Source: Montifringilla adamsi (lineage: Eukaryota > Chordata > Aves > Passeriformes > Passeridae). Taken from it: a stretch of 64,000 nucleotides of DNA. Below the pieces are notes generated by a model, which had not been told where the DNA came from, ran no database searches, and saw nothing but the letters and a program-made list of their open reading frames with translations. The DNA lies in the NCBI GenBank assembly GCA_017590115.1, contig JAGGNK010010226.1, positions 4,747,732 through 4,811,731 on the forward strand. Direction: 5' to 3'. Below, piece after piece: positions 13,991 to 27,329 of this stretch. How positions within the stretch are numbered: the first letter of the stretch is position 1; every line of letters starts with the position of its first letter. A program made the position numbers and the translations under genes.

Positions 13991-16214
13991 AGGCAGGCAA
14001 CCTAGAGCAGGACAGACCTATATCTTTTCTCTACTCATAAAATTGCATTAAATCAGTCCCATTCAATGTTTTTTTTTTTTTCTCCTCCAAGGCTGTTATT
14101 GCCCCTGCATCCATTTGATTAGACAAGTCATTTATAGGGAATGTTATAGACAAGGTGCACAATTTGTTTTCAGTTGTTCAACCAAATTAAACATGACTAT
14201 CAAATATTTTAATTCAATGTTTCTTCGTGCTTTCTGAAATTAAGACATTTTTATTTGAAAATATATTTGCTTCCTTCCAATATTTGTTGATGATTTTTAC
14301 TTTTCTTTGACTGTTAAGTCTGCTTCTAGAGAAATATCACATTGGAGAAGGTGCTAGATTCGTCAGCTAAAAATAGGATCCTCATTTTGTTTTCCAGTAA
14401 ACTTCTGAGAGCAAAAGAGTATAAGCCTGCTGGTCAGCAACACTATCTCACTTGGACACTATTGCTCAAATACAGATTTTGAGCACAGCTTTGTCAGGTA
14501 GGAAAGAAACACCTTTCCCCCTTAGGAAATATTCATTCCTATACGGTGGTCAAATTGAAAAAAAAGGCGGCCTTCAGTAAAGTTAGACCAACCTTAAAGT
14601 TTTTAGACTTGGTACATCATAAAAGGAAGGTAAGGAAAGCTTAAATTCAGAGGGTTATTAAAAGATCTAAGAAACCCAGCTGGCTCAACTTCTATAGCAC
14701 TATTAATAAAGATGCTTTTGTAGGTAAAATAAAGAAAAAAAGATTAAAAGGTGCAGTGGGTGAGGGGATGATTTTATATTGTACAAAATGTAAGAGGTGA
14801 AACTTATTCTCTGAATACTATCATATTAAAGGACATTTTGCTAATATTAGTTGTGATGACATAAAATCTGATTTTCTGATTGCCAGAAAGTGACTTCTGG
14901 TACATATTTAATTTTGTTCTTAAAGATGGATTTGCCTTACACTGTCAGATGCACAGTTAATCAAATACAAAATGTGAAAACCCTTTCCCCAGTTTCCCAA
15001 TTTCTTTACCAGGTCTGGATAAATTTGGTTTGCTAATGTTTTAAGCATACACAAGATAAATCCTGAGCTGTAATTTTCAAATTAATCTAAATGTCAAGGC
15101 TCTCTGCTTGTTAGTCAGTGAATGGAGTATTTTTAGTGTTGTTATATGTCCAATCAAAACTCTTCAGATGAGTACTTACAATTTTTTTTAATATTAGATG
15201 GGTGAGTGATCAGAGCCCTATTTGAGTCCAATAGGGTCTTTGTCATCTGCCTGTGCTTGAAAGGCATCAGTTGTCCCATGTTCTTTGAGTAGATAAATAT
15301 TGCTCCTCTGTTCATTTTCTTGCTCTCCTACCAAGGAGATTTATTGGGTTTTTTTATTTTTTAAACATGAAGACTAAATCACCCTCAGCTTACAAAAACA
15401 CACTTCAGTTATGAGTTTTATTGTGCACTGCTGCAAAGGAACTAGAGAGAGAATGGAAAGCAATATGTTACATTTCTGCAGAGACTTTTCCCTGCCCCAT
15501 TTTTTTTTATAACTTGCAAGAAATCTTCTGCAACAGAAAGGATAAGAGACATAAATAAACTAATGCTGAGTAACAGAGAAAACATGACTCAGGGACAAGT
15601 TTCCACAAAACAATAAAATCAGAAAAGAAAAAAAGATAGCTACAGAGTGAAACACCAAAGCCAAAACTTTTGCATATTTAACCACAAGCCTCAATTTACT
15701 ACAGTCATCTCCTATTTTCCTGCAAGCAGAGAGAAGCATCCAATTCACCTAAAATTGACTTTTTACTGCAGAAAATGATGGTTTGATTAACTCTGGCTGA
15801 GTTGATAAGTGCCTCACTTCAGGCCTGTAGCTTGTGGTAGCTCCTGGCTCACTCTGCTCTCTATGGCTCCATTGTGTAAAAGTGAATTTGAAGGACCAGG
15901 ACACACCAGCTCCTGCCTCAAGTGCTCTACCTGCATGTGCCAGAAGGGTGCCACCACCTTAGGGACAGAATAAAACCACTGAGCAGAGGAATACCCTCCA
16001 AACCATGCTAGTGCTGCCAAAGTCAAACTTCCAAATGGAAAAATAAAACTAGTTATAAATAGGCCATTTACTGATAGAATTAGGCCAAGGATATCAACGT
16101 GAAAATTAGGAAAGCACAGTGACATAAGTAATATGTATTTGACTTGATTTTGGAAGCTGTTTTCAGCATCCAACAAAATAAAAGTTTGACTTGCTCTGTT
16201 TTTGAGTTGACACC
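13991..16214. other. Mostly unique non-coding stretch
   Basis: No gene recognised. A GC-richer patch near 15815-15990 just upstream of the ERVL LTR may be part of another old insertion, but I could not assign it. A 7-bp inverted repeat (CCCTATT/AATAGGG) lies near 15216-15236. Confidence 0.5.
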
Positions 16215-16745
16215 TGTTTTGCTGGTTTGGGCTGAGGGTGAGTTAGTTTTCTTCAGGGTGTCTGTCATGGGGCTGTGTTTTGGATTTGTGCTGAACACAG
16301 GTTTGATAACAGAGATGTTTGTGTTATTTCTGAGCAGGGCTTTCCCAGAGCCAAGGCCTTTTCTGTTTTTCACACTGCCACCTTGGGAAGGGGCTGGGAG
16401 TGCTTGGGAGGAGACACAGCCAGGAGAGGTGACCCAAACTGACCAAAGGGATATTCCATACCACAGAACATCGTGCTCAGTATACAAACTGGGGTGAATA
16501 AGGGCAGGTTTGAGTGATGGCATTTGCCTTCCAAAGTAACCATTACATGGGGTAGGACCTGCTCTCCTGGGGGTGCCCATGGGAAACAAAGAATTCGTTC
16601 CCTGCTTTGCTTGTGTGCATGACTTTTGCTTTCCCTATTAAACTCCCTCAAATCACTGGCTTTCCAGTTTTTAGCCTTTCAGTTTTCTCTCTGTTCCCAT
16701 TGGTGTGGGAGAGAGTGAGCTGCTGCCTGGGGTTAAACTACACCA
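16215..16745 (+). mobile_element. Solo LTR of an avian ERVL-type endogenous retrovirus, plus orientation
   Basis: The sequence follows the widespread avian ERVL LTR from end to end. It starts TGTTTTGCTGGTTTGGGCTG and then shows the conserved GGGATATTCCATACCA block at about 16449-16464. A TATA-like box (TATACAA, 16481) follows, then a poly(A)-signal-like ATTAAA at 16637-16642 and the terminal GGTTAAAC near 16731-16738. No gag, pol or env sequence is attached on either side, so this is a solo LTR left by recombination between the two LTRs of a former provirus. ACACC occurs just before the start (16210-16214) and again at 16740-16744. It is a possible target-site duplication, but the LTR's terminal bases are eroded, so the right edge is uncertain by several bases. 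Confidence 0.85.
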
Positions 16746-18123
16746 GGTTCTTGGTGTATCCCTAAATTTCTTCCTTTACTACCTGCAGTAAATTTGAGTG
16801 AGACATAAGGGAATACAGGACAGAGTGCTATCATCTTGTAGAGAATTATCTGTTTTATAGCAATAGAGTTTAAAAAAAACACAGCACTAAAATGATCCAA
16901 TTTTTCTCTTGGAAATGAGGCAAAGTACTGAGCTTCATCAGAGCAGATAAAAATAGGAAAGAATAAATAAGAATTATTTTTAATCAGATGGGTTATTAAT
17001 ACTTATTTTAGAATACTAAAATTAAGCTAAGAACTCTACAAAGTAACTATAAGGGTACTGCAAAAAAAAAATCTCTCATTCAGTTCTAGAGGACTTTAGC
17101 TTAATAGAATTTTCGTGTGTTCTGATCTTCTCGGACTCACTGAATAAGCACTCACATAAATAAAATTCTAGAGGATTAGATCTTAGAGGTAGAATGTTTA
17201 TTCCAGTAAGAATTTGAGACTGGAATATCCTATGCTACAAAGCAAAGGATAATTTGTATAAATTCAAATAGCAGTAACTAGGAATTACAACTGTGTAAGC
17301 CTAAGAGGAGCTAGGAACACTTTATCCAAAAGATCTTTTTCTTGCAAAATGCCATTAAATCTATAATGTACCTTTATAGTGTCATATCTAGCCTAAGTAG
17401 AAAGTGAATATCAAACTAGGCATAATTTTTATAAATTTCATGTACAAGAGAAGCTCTTACAAGCCTTTTTAAGTCAGTAGTGTAGCAGTTCTGGCCGTGA
17501 AGGGTCTTCTAAAGCAGAATTGCAATCTTCATGGGTAAGTGAAGCAACAGAAGGATGATTTCTGCATGATATTTTTGTAGTGTGTATGCAAAGGAAGTAA
17601 GTGGGAGGAAAACACAAATGGACTTAAGCATATTGATTTGCCAAAGAAAAAAAATCAGACAAAATATGAAATAAGATTCCATTTTTAGAGTAACTGAACT
17701 GAAAATGCAGGTTAGATGAAGATTTCTCTTGCACTAAACCTGGGGAGAATAAAGAGGAACAAGCATTCCTTCTCTGACATTTCCCATAATTTTTTCTGCT
17801 CTTTCCCCTTCAAACATCATGTTATAACTAATAAACTCTGGGCAAGTCCTCAGTCATTACAGAAAAAGGTTGTATCCAAGGCCAGGAAAAATGAAGCTCC
17901 CACATTAGCAATTCTAGCCAAGTACTTTGAAGAAGCAGCTGGTGGAGAATGGGAAAGCAGGGAGCAGCAGGGCAGGGAAATTTAGGCAGGATCTCTTTGG
18001 ACTTTGAGGTGCATGAGTCTTGCAGGCCCGCCCTCCAAAGCCTCATCACCTGATGAGCTCCCACTTGCTTTACCTATTAACTGCAGAGAAGTAACACACC
18101 CACATTCACACATCCAGGTCAGG
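16746..18123. other. Unique AT-rich non-coding stretch
   Basis: No gene or repeat recognised. The last 150 bases (about 17930-18070) are GC-richer but match nothing I know. Confidence 0.5.
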
Positions 18124-18355
18124 AATCAGAGAATCATGAATGCTGGAAAAGACCTATAAGTTCATGGAGAACAACCATTAACCCAACACTTCCATGCCCA
18201 CCACTGAACTGTGTCTCTGAGCACACTTACAATTCTCTGAAGTTCTAATGTGACTATCACCAAGGAGATCCAAGCCTGGCAGCTGCTAGAGCTCCATGCT
18301 TCAGCCTCATCCTTGCAGTTCTCAGCCTGAAAAAGAATTTTCCTTCACTGCCTGC
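18124..18355 (-). mobile_element. CR1 LINE 3'-end fragment, minus orientation
   Basis: On the plus strand it opens with the reverse complement of the CR1 terminal repeat (AATCAGAGAATCATGAATGC, then a GGAAAAGACCT-type block). It continues through the usual CR1 3' region, including a phrase like 'CACTGAACTGTGTCTCTGAGCAC', towards the end of ORF2. The left edge is the true LINE 3' end. The right edge is the 5' truncation point typical of LINE insertion and is only approximate, because similarity fades after about 18350. It is well diverged, so an old insertion. Confidence 0.85.
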
Positions 18356-20374
18356 TAGTGCCACACTAAAGGCAGTGGAAGGCAGATTCCATTAACTCCC
18401 ACAATGTCCTGGCCAGTTCTGATATTCTTTAGCAGACTTGGTTAGGGATTTTTTCTTTCCCCTAAATATTATGCATTGATTTTGAATGTCAATTCCACTT
18501 TTTTTTTTTCAATAAATAACACAGCCATAGAGATTCACACCAAACAGGAACAGTATGATACTCCTTTATGTCTGAAGATGTATGGAAGCCCCTCTTGAAA
18601 TAAGACATTGCCAAACCCAGCAACCTGACATGGCTTCCACATTTGTCCTCTGCTTTACATTTAATGGTTTATTCCTCTGTTATTCTGCAGAATTATTCTG
18701 AAAGAACTAAGAGATTAATCAGCATGCTATGAATATTGATTTTCAAAATATATTGCCTCATGATTCTACAATAAGCCTAACAGATTTATTCCTAGTTTTT
18801 TCATGAACAACCATCCTCAACTTAGCTCTAAACAGAAGTTTCATGCATTTGAAATATTGTTAGAACTTTGATGTTCTTACCTGCCCACTGCTTTCAGCTG
18901 CTTAATATCCTGAGCCCCTCTGAAACCACAGCTCTCATTAAGTGCTAAATAAGTGTTTGATGTGTTTGGTGTCCTCCACTCCCTCTGCCCATGCACTGAC
19001 ATTTGTCCTTACCTTAGGCCACAGAGTGAAAGCAAGTCTATTAAGCTGCAACTAAGAAAATACATGGGGGGAAAAAAATCTCTCATACAGATTACAGAAC
19101 AGGCCCTGAAAAGAGGTATAAAGATGTTTTTCTTCTGAGACCTGTATTTTAGAAAGTCATTATTACATATTTTTTGGGGGGGATGTTCGTAAAAAGCATT
19201 CACAAATGTGCGTTTCCTTTTTAATTAACCTAATGTTTCAAAAGATGTTCCACAGATGTTGGTAGGTAACATGATACATCACTGTCATTTTGTCAGCTAG
19301 ATTCTTCAATCAAACTCCCATTCTGTTGCATGTTTTAAAGGGGGCATGGCTGGGTATGTTCCTGCTGGATTTTAAATACCAGAGTAATAGCAAAAAGTAA
19401 ATAAATATACACAATATAAATGGAAGGAGGAACATCCACAAAAAATCTAAGTTTACTTCCACAATGCTGAACTGCGAAATATGAATCATCTGGTTAGTCT
19501 TGAATAGAAAATGCAGTTTAGGACTAAGACTAACTGCAAATGTCAGAAGACCACAGATGAAAACATTTTGATAGACCAATAAACACATTTAAGACCTTAT
19601 GCTGTGGTTAATTTTAGCAATTTTGCCTCAGTCAGAAGCAGCACTTGGTTTACAAATATTTAGGAGGTCAACTATGAAGTGTCCTTTGGAAAATTCTGTG
19701 TAGAACATTTTAATAATAAACTAAACATTTGTCCTAATCTTATTCTAAATAAACACACAAAGACAACATAATCCTTCAGAATTAACCTTCAGATCAAATG
19801 CAAGTGCTCAGTAAAAAGTAGCTCTTTCTCAGCTCATTTTCCTCGCCTTAGGGTATCATTTAGCAGGTTTTTTTAAATTTAATTTAGACTGAAAGACGCA
19901 TCTTATTCCAAGCTCTTCTCAACAAAAACGTACCAAGGAGTAGCCCCCATTCTTCAGCATAAAAACGGAGGAAGCAGAGATGTGTGCCCTAAAAACCCTA
20001 GGTGCCAAAAGTTGTTCCTAATATACCACCACAGATGTCTCCATGCCTGACTTCAGTCATCACAATGAATATTTCTGAATGGAAATAATCATGTTTAGTG
20101 GGAACAAGTTCTGAAGCCACCTAAATTGGGAGGAAAAAGTGATTAAAATGGCATGGATTAGGGAGGGTTTTTTTCAGAGTAGGCCAGAAACAGGTTTTCT
20201 TAAGTAAGCACAGAACAAAAGCCAAGCATCAAATAGCGGTACCACAAAGCTCTTCTAAGATGATTACGAATATCACCTTTCATTCCAAACATCAACAGAT
20301 TAAACTCAGATAAGCCTGAAAATTTCCTCTTTTCTCAACTTCTCATTTCATTTTCTAATTTGCTTGCATTAATA
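18356..20374. other. Unique AT-rich non-coding stretch
   Basis: No gene or mobile element recognised. Contains a short T run near 18500 and a T6G7 run near 19170-19182. Confidence 0.55.
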
Positions 20375-20600
20375 CAGCCATGGAGATCCACCTCTCCAAG
20401 AAACAGATAATAGAGGCTCAACGAAAATGCCATCACTCCTCCCATTGCTGCTGAAGCTGGGGGGTGTGTGCACCTTATCTCATTACCCGAGCAGATGGGG
20501 AGGCCTATTGCAGTTCTTGGAAGCTTTATTAGATAGGTGGCATGCAGGGAAAGCTAATCAGAGGATCCTTTCTGCTAAGTGAATCCTGGCTCATGGTTGA
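20375..20600. promoter_or_regulatory. Candidate conserved non-coding element
   Basis: A compositionally balanced, non-repetitive stretch inside AT-rich DNA. It carries several transcription-factor-like words close together: CTTATCT and AGATAGG (GATA-type), CTAATCAGAGG (homeodomain-like) and CAGATGG (E-box-like). No long open frame crosses it. The call rests on appearance only; cross-species conservation was not tested. Confidence 0.25.
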
Positions 20601-21864
20601 CAATAGAGTGAAATCAGCAGCACAGAGATGGACTTCCAGGAGCTTGTTCTACTAATAATGACAATCTGTGGCTTGTAAAGCAGGACTGCACTAAAAATAC
20701 TCAAGGGATTAACTGAAAGAGGGGAAGTATTAGCTGTGAACTTCATGGCTTTTCTCAACAAGTGTCAAAACCTCAAAGCTATTGAAACATTGTTTTTTGC
20801 ATTTAATATTTAGAATGCTGTGATAGTAGCAATGAGATAATTATAGCACTTCTGCTACCAAGGCCATGATTCACCAAAGCCAAACATCAAGTCATTATTT
20901 CTGTCATCCCACTAGAAGGGGTGAGGAGGGCTAAAGGGAAGTGGAAAGCACTTCACTTTGAGATACTGTTCACAGAAACACAACATTGGTTTCCAGCACA
21001 AAGCATCTTGTATCCTATGCAAGTGAATTACTGTGGAGTTTTTGCTACCTCCATCCTATTGGGTTTTTTTTCTCCCTACATCCTGTTAATGACCAACTCA
21101 AAAGACCAATGCAACAAGAAAGAAGGCACACGAATGGCTCAGTCAAGATGACAATTTGTAAAGTGCCCCAGTTTTTCAACCTGGAATACTGCAGGCTCTG
21201 TGGGATTATTTCGCTATTTTGTGATGGTAATCCACAGTATAGCTAATCATGCGGTGAAGCTCATCATGCCACAAGACACTGCTTTGGGAATTTTTATAGG
21301 GCACCTGTGCTACCTATGTAGTTATAGGGGAACCCGTTTTCCAAACATCATCCATACCTTTTGGAGATATGGCAATTTAGATTAACCTGAAAACCTGCTA
21401 AGGAAAAAAATTCTAAGATTGTGGTCTCAGATATGATAAAATACTTTTGCTCAAGATGAATCAAGCAGCATATCAGCAGTGTCATAAATTAAACAGATAT
21501 ATTCTGTCGATCACAAGTGTCCAAAAATTTAGTCTAAATTTAGCAACAACCTGGAATAACCTATTTTTCAGAAAGCATTGTCTCAAGTTAATTGGAAGTA
21601 AAATCTTCCCTTTAATATTGTCTGAATGATGTCCCAGAAAGCAGATAGGAAACTTTGCTACTTGGTAGTCCAAGATAATCTCTCCTCTTTTCAATTGCTA
21701 TGCTTCAAAATATAAAGTACAATTATGGGCTGTAAGATACATGAAGACATTTTTTTAGTGGCATTACGCTCCAAAGCAATCACCATTCTGTTTCTGGGCA
21801 CCGTGATTCAAGAAAAATGCAAAACAGCTGGGATTGGAGGGGGAAAGAATTTTAAGAGGAGTAA
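20601..21864. other. Unique AT-rich non-coding stretch
   Basis: Three short overlapping open frames lie at 20921-21385, unrecognised and unsupported. No repeat identified. Confidence 0.5.
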
Positions 21865-22180
21865 CAAGCATGATCAAGATTGAAAAGAAATTATATTATT
21901 TGGTCTAACAAAGACTGAAGGAAGATGTGACCAACAACTTTTTTATCTTTTGCACCTTGTTAATTAGTGGAGAATAAACTCTTCTTCTGATGAAGATAAG
22001 GAAAGCAGTAGTGGGTTTAATAGCAGCAAGAGACTTTCAGGTGAAGTGCATAGCACTACAGATGGCAAAGTACTGGAAGAGAGTGCCTAGGGAGGCAGCC
22101 AAATTTCCATTATTATATTTAGAACAAACTAGACAAATATGCATCAAGAATAACATAGGAAGACCCAATTCTACCTTGGG
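21865..22180 (+). mobile_element. Ancient CR1/L3-type LINE relic, plus orientation
   Basis: A badly eroded copy of the end of a CR1-clade ORF2. In order it shows an 'ATTATTTGGTCTAACAAAGAC' region like the 'LFSL..KR' block (about 21894), and a 'GTGGGTTTAATAGCAGCAAGAGACTTTCAGGTGAAG' region like 'NG..LQQERFRLS' (about 22010-22045). A 'TACTGGAAGAGAGTGCCTAGGGAGGC' region like the 'HWN.LPREA' block (about 22071-22096) and an 'ACAAACTAGACAAATA' region like the last ORF2 block (about 22125) follow. It is far more diverged than the avian CR1 copies here and resembles old amniote CR1/L3 elements. The open frame 21990-22244 runs through it by chance, and its middle still spells WKRVPREA. Confidence 0.75.
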
Positions 22181-23837
22181 GCTGAAAGTGAAAAATTACC
22201 TCTTCAAAATTTCTTCCAAATTTATTTTACAGGATTTCTGCTAAGATTCTTTGCTATCTGGCCTTCTCAGACCCCAGCAAGCTCCCTGCTTGAATGCACG
22301 ACAGGTTTTTGCTCTTATCCAGATGAGAAACTAGCAATTGACTCAGGTCCTGCCATGCCGAGATGCCAGAAGTTTGCGGCAAGTCAGCACTATTAGTGGA
22401 AAAATCCTTTGAGAGCTCTGCAGTAGTACAAGATTTAAAAGCTTGAATTTATGGACAGCATGGTCCAATTGTAGATGTGGACTTGCTGTGCTTACAGCAC
22501 TTGAACATGTTTTTTGTCAAAGCACATAAGGCCCATTTCAGGCCACTAATCCTCATTTATATGGCAATTTAATTCAAATCAACTTTATATTAGTAATAAT
22601 ATATGTTCCATGTACTCAGCTGGATGGGATTTTGTTGATATTGAGTTTGTTTGTAGTCAAATAGATAGAAGTAATTGCATCTCATGTGAAGGTAACATTT
22701 GCCACACTGGATCACAAAGAGAACTCAATTAGGGCTGCATAACATTCCTTACTACTTTCATTATCTTCTCAGGTATTCTGCACAGAAAACCTAGAATTAT
22801 TTCAAATAATTCTGTCATTTTCATAGTTCTTCATTGCCTGAACTAGTAGACAGTTTTCTCAGGAGCAAATTTGAAAAAGCAATATAAACCTTCCTTAAGA
22901 AAGCAGAACATCACAAATCCCATTGTTCTTTAAGTGCAAACTTCATCTCCTCACTTTGTAATTAAGTACATAAATCAGTATTAATACATTTTAAAAAGTA
23001 ATAACCCAAAATATTACTGATGAAACACTTTTCATGTTTTCCAGCTGTGAAGAGAATGGCCAAATTAGACAATTCCAAATACTTGTGCTACTTAATGCAT
23101 TGCTTGAAAGAGCAGTAACAGATAGTAACTAAAAAGGCTGGGGAACATGAACAATTTTTTTAAATCCTGGCCACGATTTTGAATTCTATTGGCTGCATTA
23201 TTGAAAAGACTCAAAGGGGAATAATCCATCCACATATACTCCAAATTCCTGAAAGAAAAAATCTTGGAGGAAATTGTACTAGTATTTTCATAAAAAAGGG
23301 CTAACTCTGAAAAGGAACCTCACCTCAAGGAAGCCAAACACATGAAAGCTTTAAAGGCTTTAACCTCTGGTTGAAAGAATGTCTGTCTGGAGCTTTATTC
23401 GCTAACAGGAAAATAGGCTAAGAAGCAGCTCCCAGTATATTTGAAGTTGTTAATTAAGTCCAAGACAAAAATCATCAAATTAGAGCAAGTTCCAAGAAGG
23501 TCTACTCAAAGATGCGCAGAGTATCTACAGATACAGACCAACAAGGATATCTTAAGATATGAACTGTTATGACTCATAAAGGTAGTTACATTAGCTAAAA
23601 GAAATTGTTACTCTGTGGAGTAATTCAGCTTGGATAGAACATTACAGTGTTGTGGCAAACAGTGCTTCCAATACTGCAAAATATCTCACAGCAATCAAAC
23701 CTGGGCATTTCTACATGGTACAATTTTATTCCATAGAAATGTATCTTAAATGAACATGAGTCATGTAGCCTAGCAACAGGAAACAAGAGAGGATACTTCT
23801 CTTTAGCATGGAAGTTGTAGGAGGACTAATTACACAA

Positions 23838-23885
23838 AAAAAGAAGAAGAAGAAAAAAAAAAAACCGACCAAAAAAAAACCCACC
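23838..23885. repeat. A-rich low-complexity tract with GAA repeats
   Basis: Contains four AAG/GAA units followed by a long A run, then A runs broken by C pairs and triplets (ACCGACC, ACCCACCC). No protein or element meaning. Confidence 0.9.
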
Positions 23886-26800
23886 CAAGAAAACCACCTG
23901 ACATGACCAACCTACAGCGGACAAAAGAAGAGGACAGACAAAAGAAAAAACCAGGAGCATATTGTCTGTGGAAAAGTCACAAATTTAACTGCATTTAGAA
24001 GACTGGAATGAGAATTAGAACAGCCTTTCAGTAAGAACAGAGGGGAGCAGACAAACATATCAGCCATTTCAGAAGACTACTCCAAATGAATAGCTTTAAT
24101 GCTGACTACATCCCAGCTGACACATTTACTTGGCTAGGTCAAGCAGTAATGGTTCCCCAAATGATATTATTATGCTTCTTTTTTCTTGACTTTTCTTTGA
24201 ATTCTTAGATGTAGTTTTGAGCTACCTTCCACTACTTCATACAAAACATAGGCTGAAAGCCCTGTAGGGAAATTGAAATTGGAGTGGCCACACTCCATAA
24301 GTGATCAGCATGTATAAAACTTCTATTATTTTAGTGTCAGAAAAATAAAGCAGATTGGCTTAAACAAATTTTAATTCCAGTCTTAGTCCTACCTCCCTTC
24401 ACATTGAAAACCAGTGGTTTAACTCCTCCATCACAGAAAGATGTGGTGATAAAGATGAGGAAAGAAAGTTTTGACAAATATCACCACTCCAGATGGAGAG
24501 AACATCATGTTAAATTAAGAAGAAAAATAAGAATCTGCCTTCAGTTAACATCCTCAGCTTGAGAGACACTGGTTTACACTAAGCAATGTGAATAGATTCT
24601 AACTAAAAGGCCTAAAGTTACCAATGGCTTATATCCATACTATTTTCCCTAAACTATTTTGGTTGAATTCATAAGAAACACTAAAAACCAGACACCTCTT
24701 AAAAATGGTTAGTTTGTCATTAGCATAGAACATGCTAACTTTTTTTCAGTGAAGCTCGTAACTTGTCATTTTCAGATTTAACCATGATATTTCTGTTATA
24801 AAAGTATAATTCCATAGCTTTGTGTAACCAAAACAAAAAACTACAGCAGAACACACAAAGCAACAAGAAAAGCCACACAAAGCAGTATAAGATATTTGAT
24901 ACATCACTAAGTGGTAAACTTTATACTGGTAAAAAATTTCATCTGCCATAGTGGTGAGTCCATTTTCAGGGAACTCACTAATTTTAATGGAAGCTTATGG
25001 TATTTACTACACTGCAGAATACAACCAAACTCAATGTCACTGCTAAATTTTCTCATCTTTATTTTCATTGTTAACTGAAAAATGTTTATGACAATTTTCA
25101 CTTGAACAGAGTCCATCAAAAATTTAGAAAGAAATAGAAGCCCATCTTAATAACAAGTTTTCTCAGAGACTTTTACCTTCATTTCCTCCATGTTAAAGCT
25201 AGCACATCACAAAGTGACAGATGAATTTTATGAGGATTGATTCATGCCAGTCTCTGAAGAGTAATTAAGTTCAATAGAGGCCTGTCAATATCATTTGGTA
25301 TCAGTTGTCACTTTATATCAAGTATAAAAGGTACAGATGCACACAGAGATGGACAAAAACTGCAAGGACAGAAAGTGCAATTCAGCTAGGACATGTAGGT
25401 GGTAAATATTAAATACTTACTAGGAGTAAAGTCACTGCCTCACCTTAAAAACCACTGTGACACCCCAAAAAGCCAGTCCTCAGTCAGTAGCCAAAAGTAC
25501 AAATACTCCCAAAATGAAAGGTTAAAACTCATTACTTTCCTCTCTTCAAAAGACATCCATTCCATGCTCACCCACATGCAGATCCAAACCTCATAGAGCT
25601 TCTTAAGGCAATGGAAGAAGATAAAATAAGATACATGAAAGGGATAAATGTCTCATTTTCTCTCAAGTGAGTATACAGTTTCATGTTTAACATAGACACC
25701 TACACAATGAGAGCCATAAACTCAAATGCACACTCCAAGGTTTAGGCTAGTTATCCCATCTCCTGGATGAAGTGTTTCACATAAGAAACCTGAAGATAAA
25801 AAGAACCCACAGCAACAATCCTTTAAAAACTGTTTTGAAAGCAAGAAGAGAATCCTATTCTGTCAGCAAACCAGAGATTCTATGCAGTTAGAAAGGACAT
25901 AAACACTTACATCAAGATGAAGCAGTGCTGCAAGCCACTAGTAGCAGAACTCCACGTGCTTTAATCCCAGCAAGAACACCAAGCAAAGAGAGATAAAACT
26001 CAACCTCCAGCCTTTGCTCTATAGCACTTGCCCATTAACCAATCCCAGTGAGAAGGAGTCAGAGACTTTTCTGGAGAAGGCTGCCTGTGAAAGTGCTCCA
26101 CCCTTCCCCTGAGTTTTAATTCACACTCTCTGATTAATACAGCTGTACCAGAGGCAGAGGACTACATGGCCTAGTGGGGAGCAGCTGCCCTTTCAAGGTT
26201 AAATGAGTTAAAATTAATTGAACATAAGAAACTCAAACTGCAAATGGGGAAGGCTCATGCAGGGATGTTAAGAAAAGAGAGGACATGCTAAGTTAAAAAA
26301 AAAAAGGCTTTACATGTGGAAATGTAGTAGGGCCTCTAGGATACATAGACCTGAATATTTGACAAAATAGTAGGTGCTCAAGGATGAATTTAGGGGGGTT
26401 GTTACATTTGAAGTTTCAGAGCAGGAACAGTGGATGCTGATAAAGATTAGCTGATAGCTAGGAGACTTTGATATGTGGCAGGTGATCCAAGTGAAAAAAA
26501 AAATGAGATCTTTTGGAGAAAGGAGTGACGGCTCTGTGAAATACAGTGGAAGTTGGGTTTTTTCATGGGCTGCTAGATGGCTCAGTCATACTGTCATGAC
26601 AGACAGAAGCTAAATACTCTAAAATCCTGATGTGAAGTGCCTAACTCCCTTATGTCCTTTTTTTTTTTTCTTTCCTACCTCAGAACAGATCTTCTGGCCA
26701 AATTGTGATTGGGCCCAGATGAACAATCTGAATTGGAATTACTTTATTATGTCTGATATTCATCTCATAATGAACCATTACTCACCATTTTATATTCTCA

Positions 26801-27329
26801 TATTCCTATCAATGATCTAGAAAAGAAAGAGCTACATCCTGTCCATTTCCTTTAGGATGTAGTTCTCAAGCTTTCATTTGCAGATCACTGGAGGCACAGA
26901 GAGTAGTTCTTTGTTTTTTTAAGGAAATCATTGTTCTGTACATAGTGAGGTTTTTTAGGAGACGTACTTCATAATGACTTTTAGAAGTTTTTAGGTGATT
27001 TCATGACCAATTAATCTGAAATCCCTGTACAGTTTCTTTTTTTCCTGTGCTTGGAATAGCAGCTCCACATCTGTTGCTGGTGACTGTACAGGGATTATTC
27101 AACTTTGACCACAACTTACAAAACAGTAGGAAATAAAATAACAGAGGCCAAAGTGAAATGAAAAAGAGTGGTTTAGTCTGTGACACTTGCAGCTAACAGG
27201 GGAGATTTCATATTAGTAAATGCAAATCCTAGTGAACAGGAAAATGGAAGAGTACATATAGAAAGAGGTGAGCATAATAATTAAAACATGGAAAAGGAAA
27301 TATTATATTTTCTTTTTTTTTCTTTTTTT

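Noticed and set aside
16080..16589. 169-codon minus-strand frame and overlapping 117-codon plus-strand frame
   Set aside because: They mostly overlap the ERVL LTR, which is non-coding; no retroviral protein domain is present.
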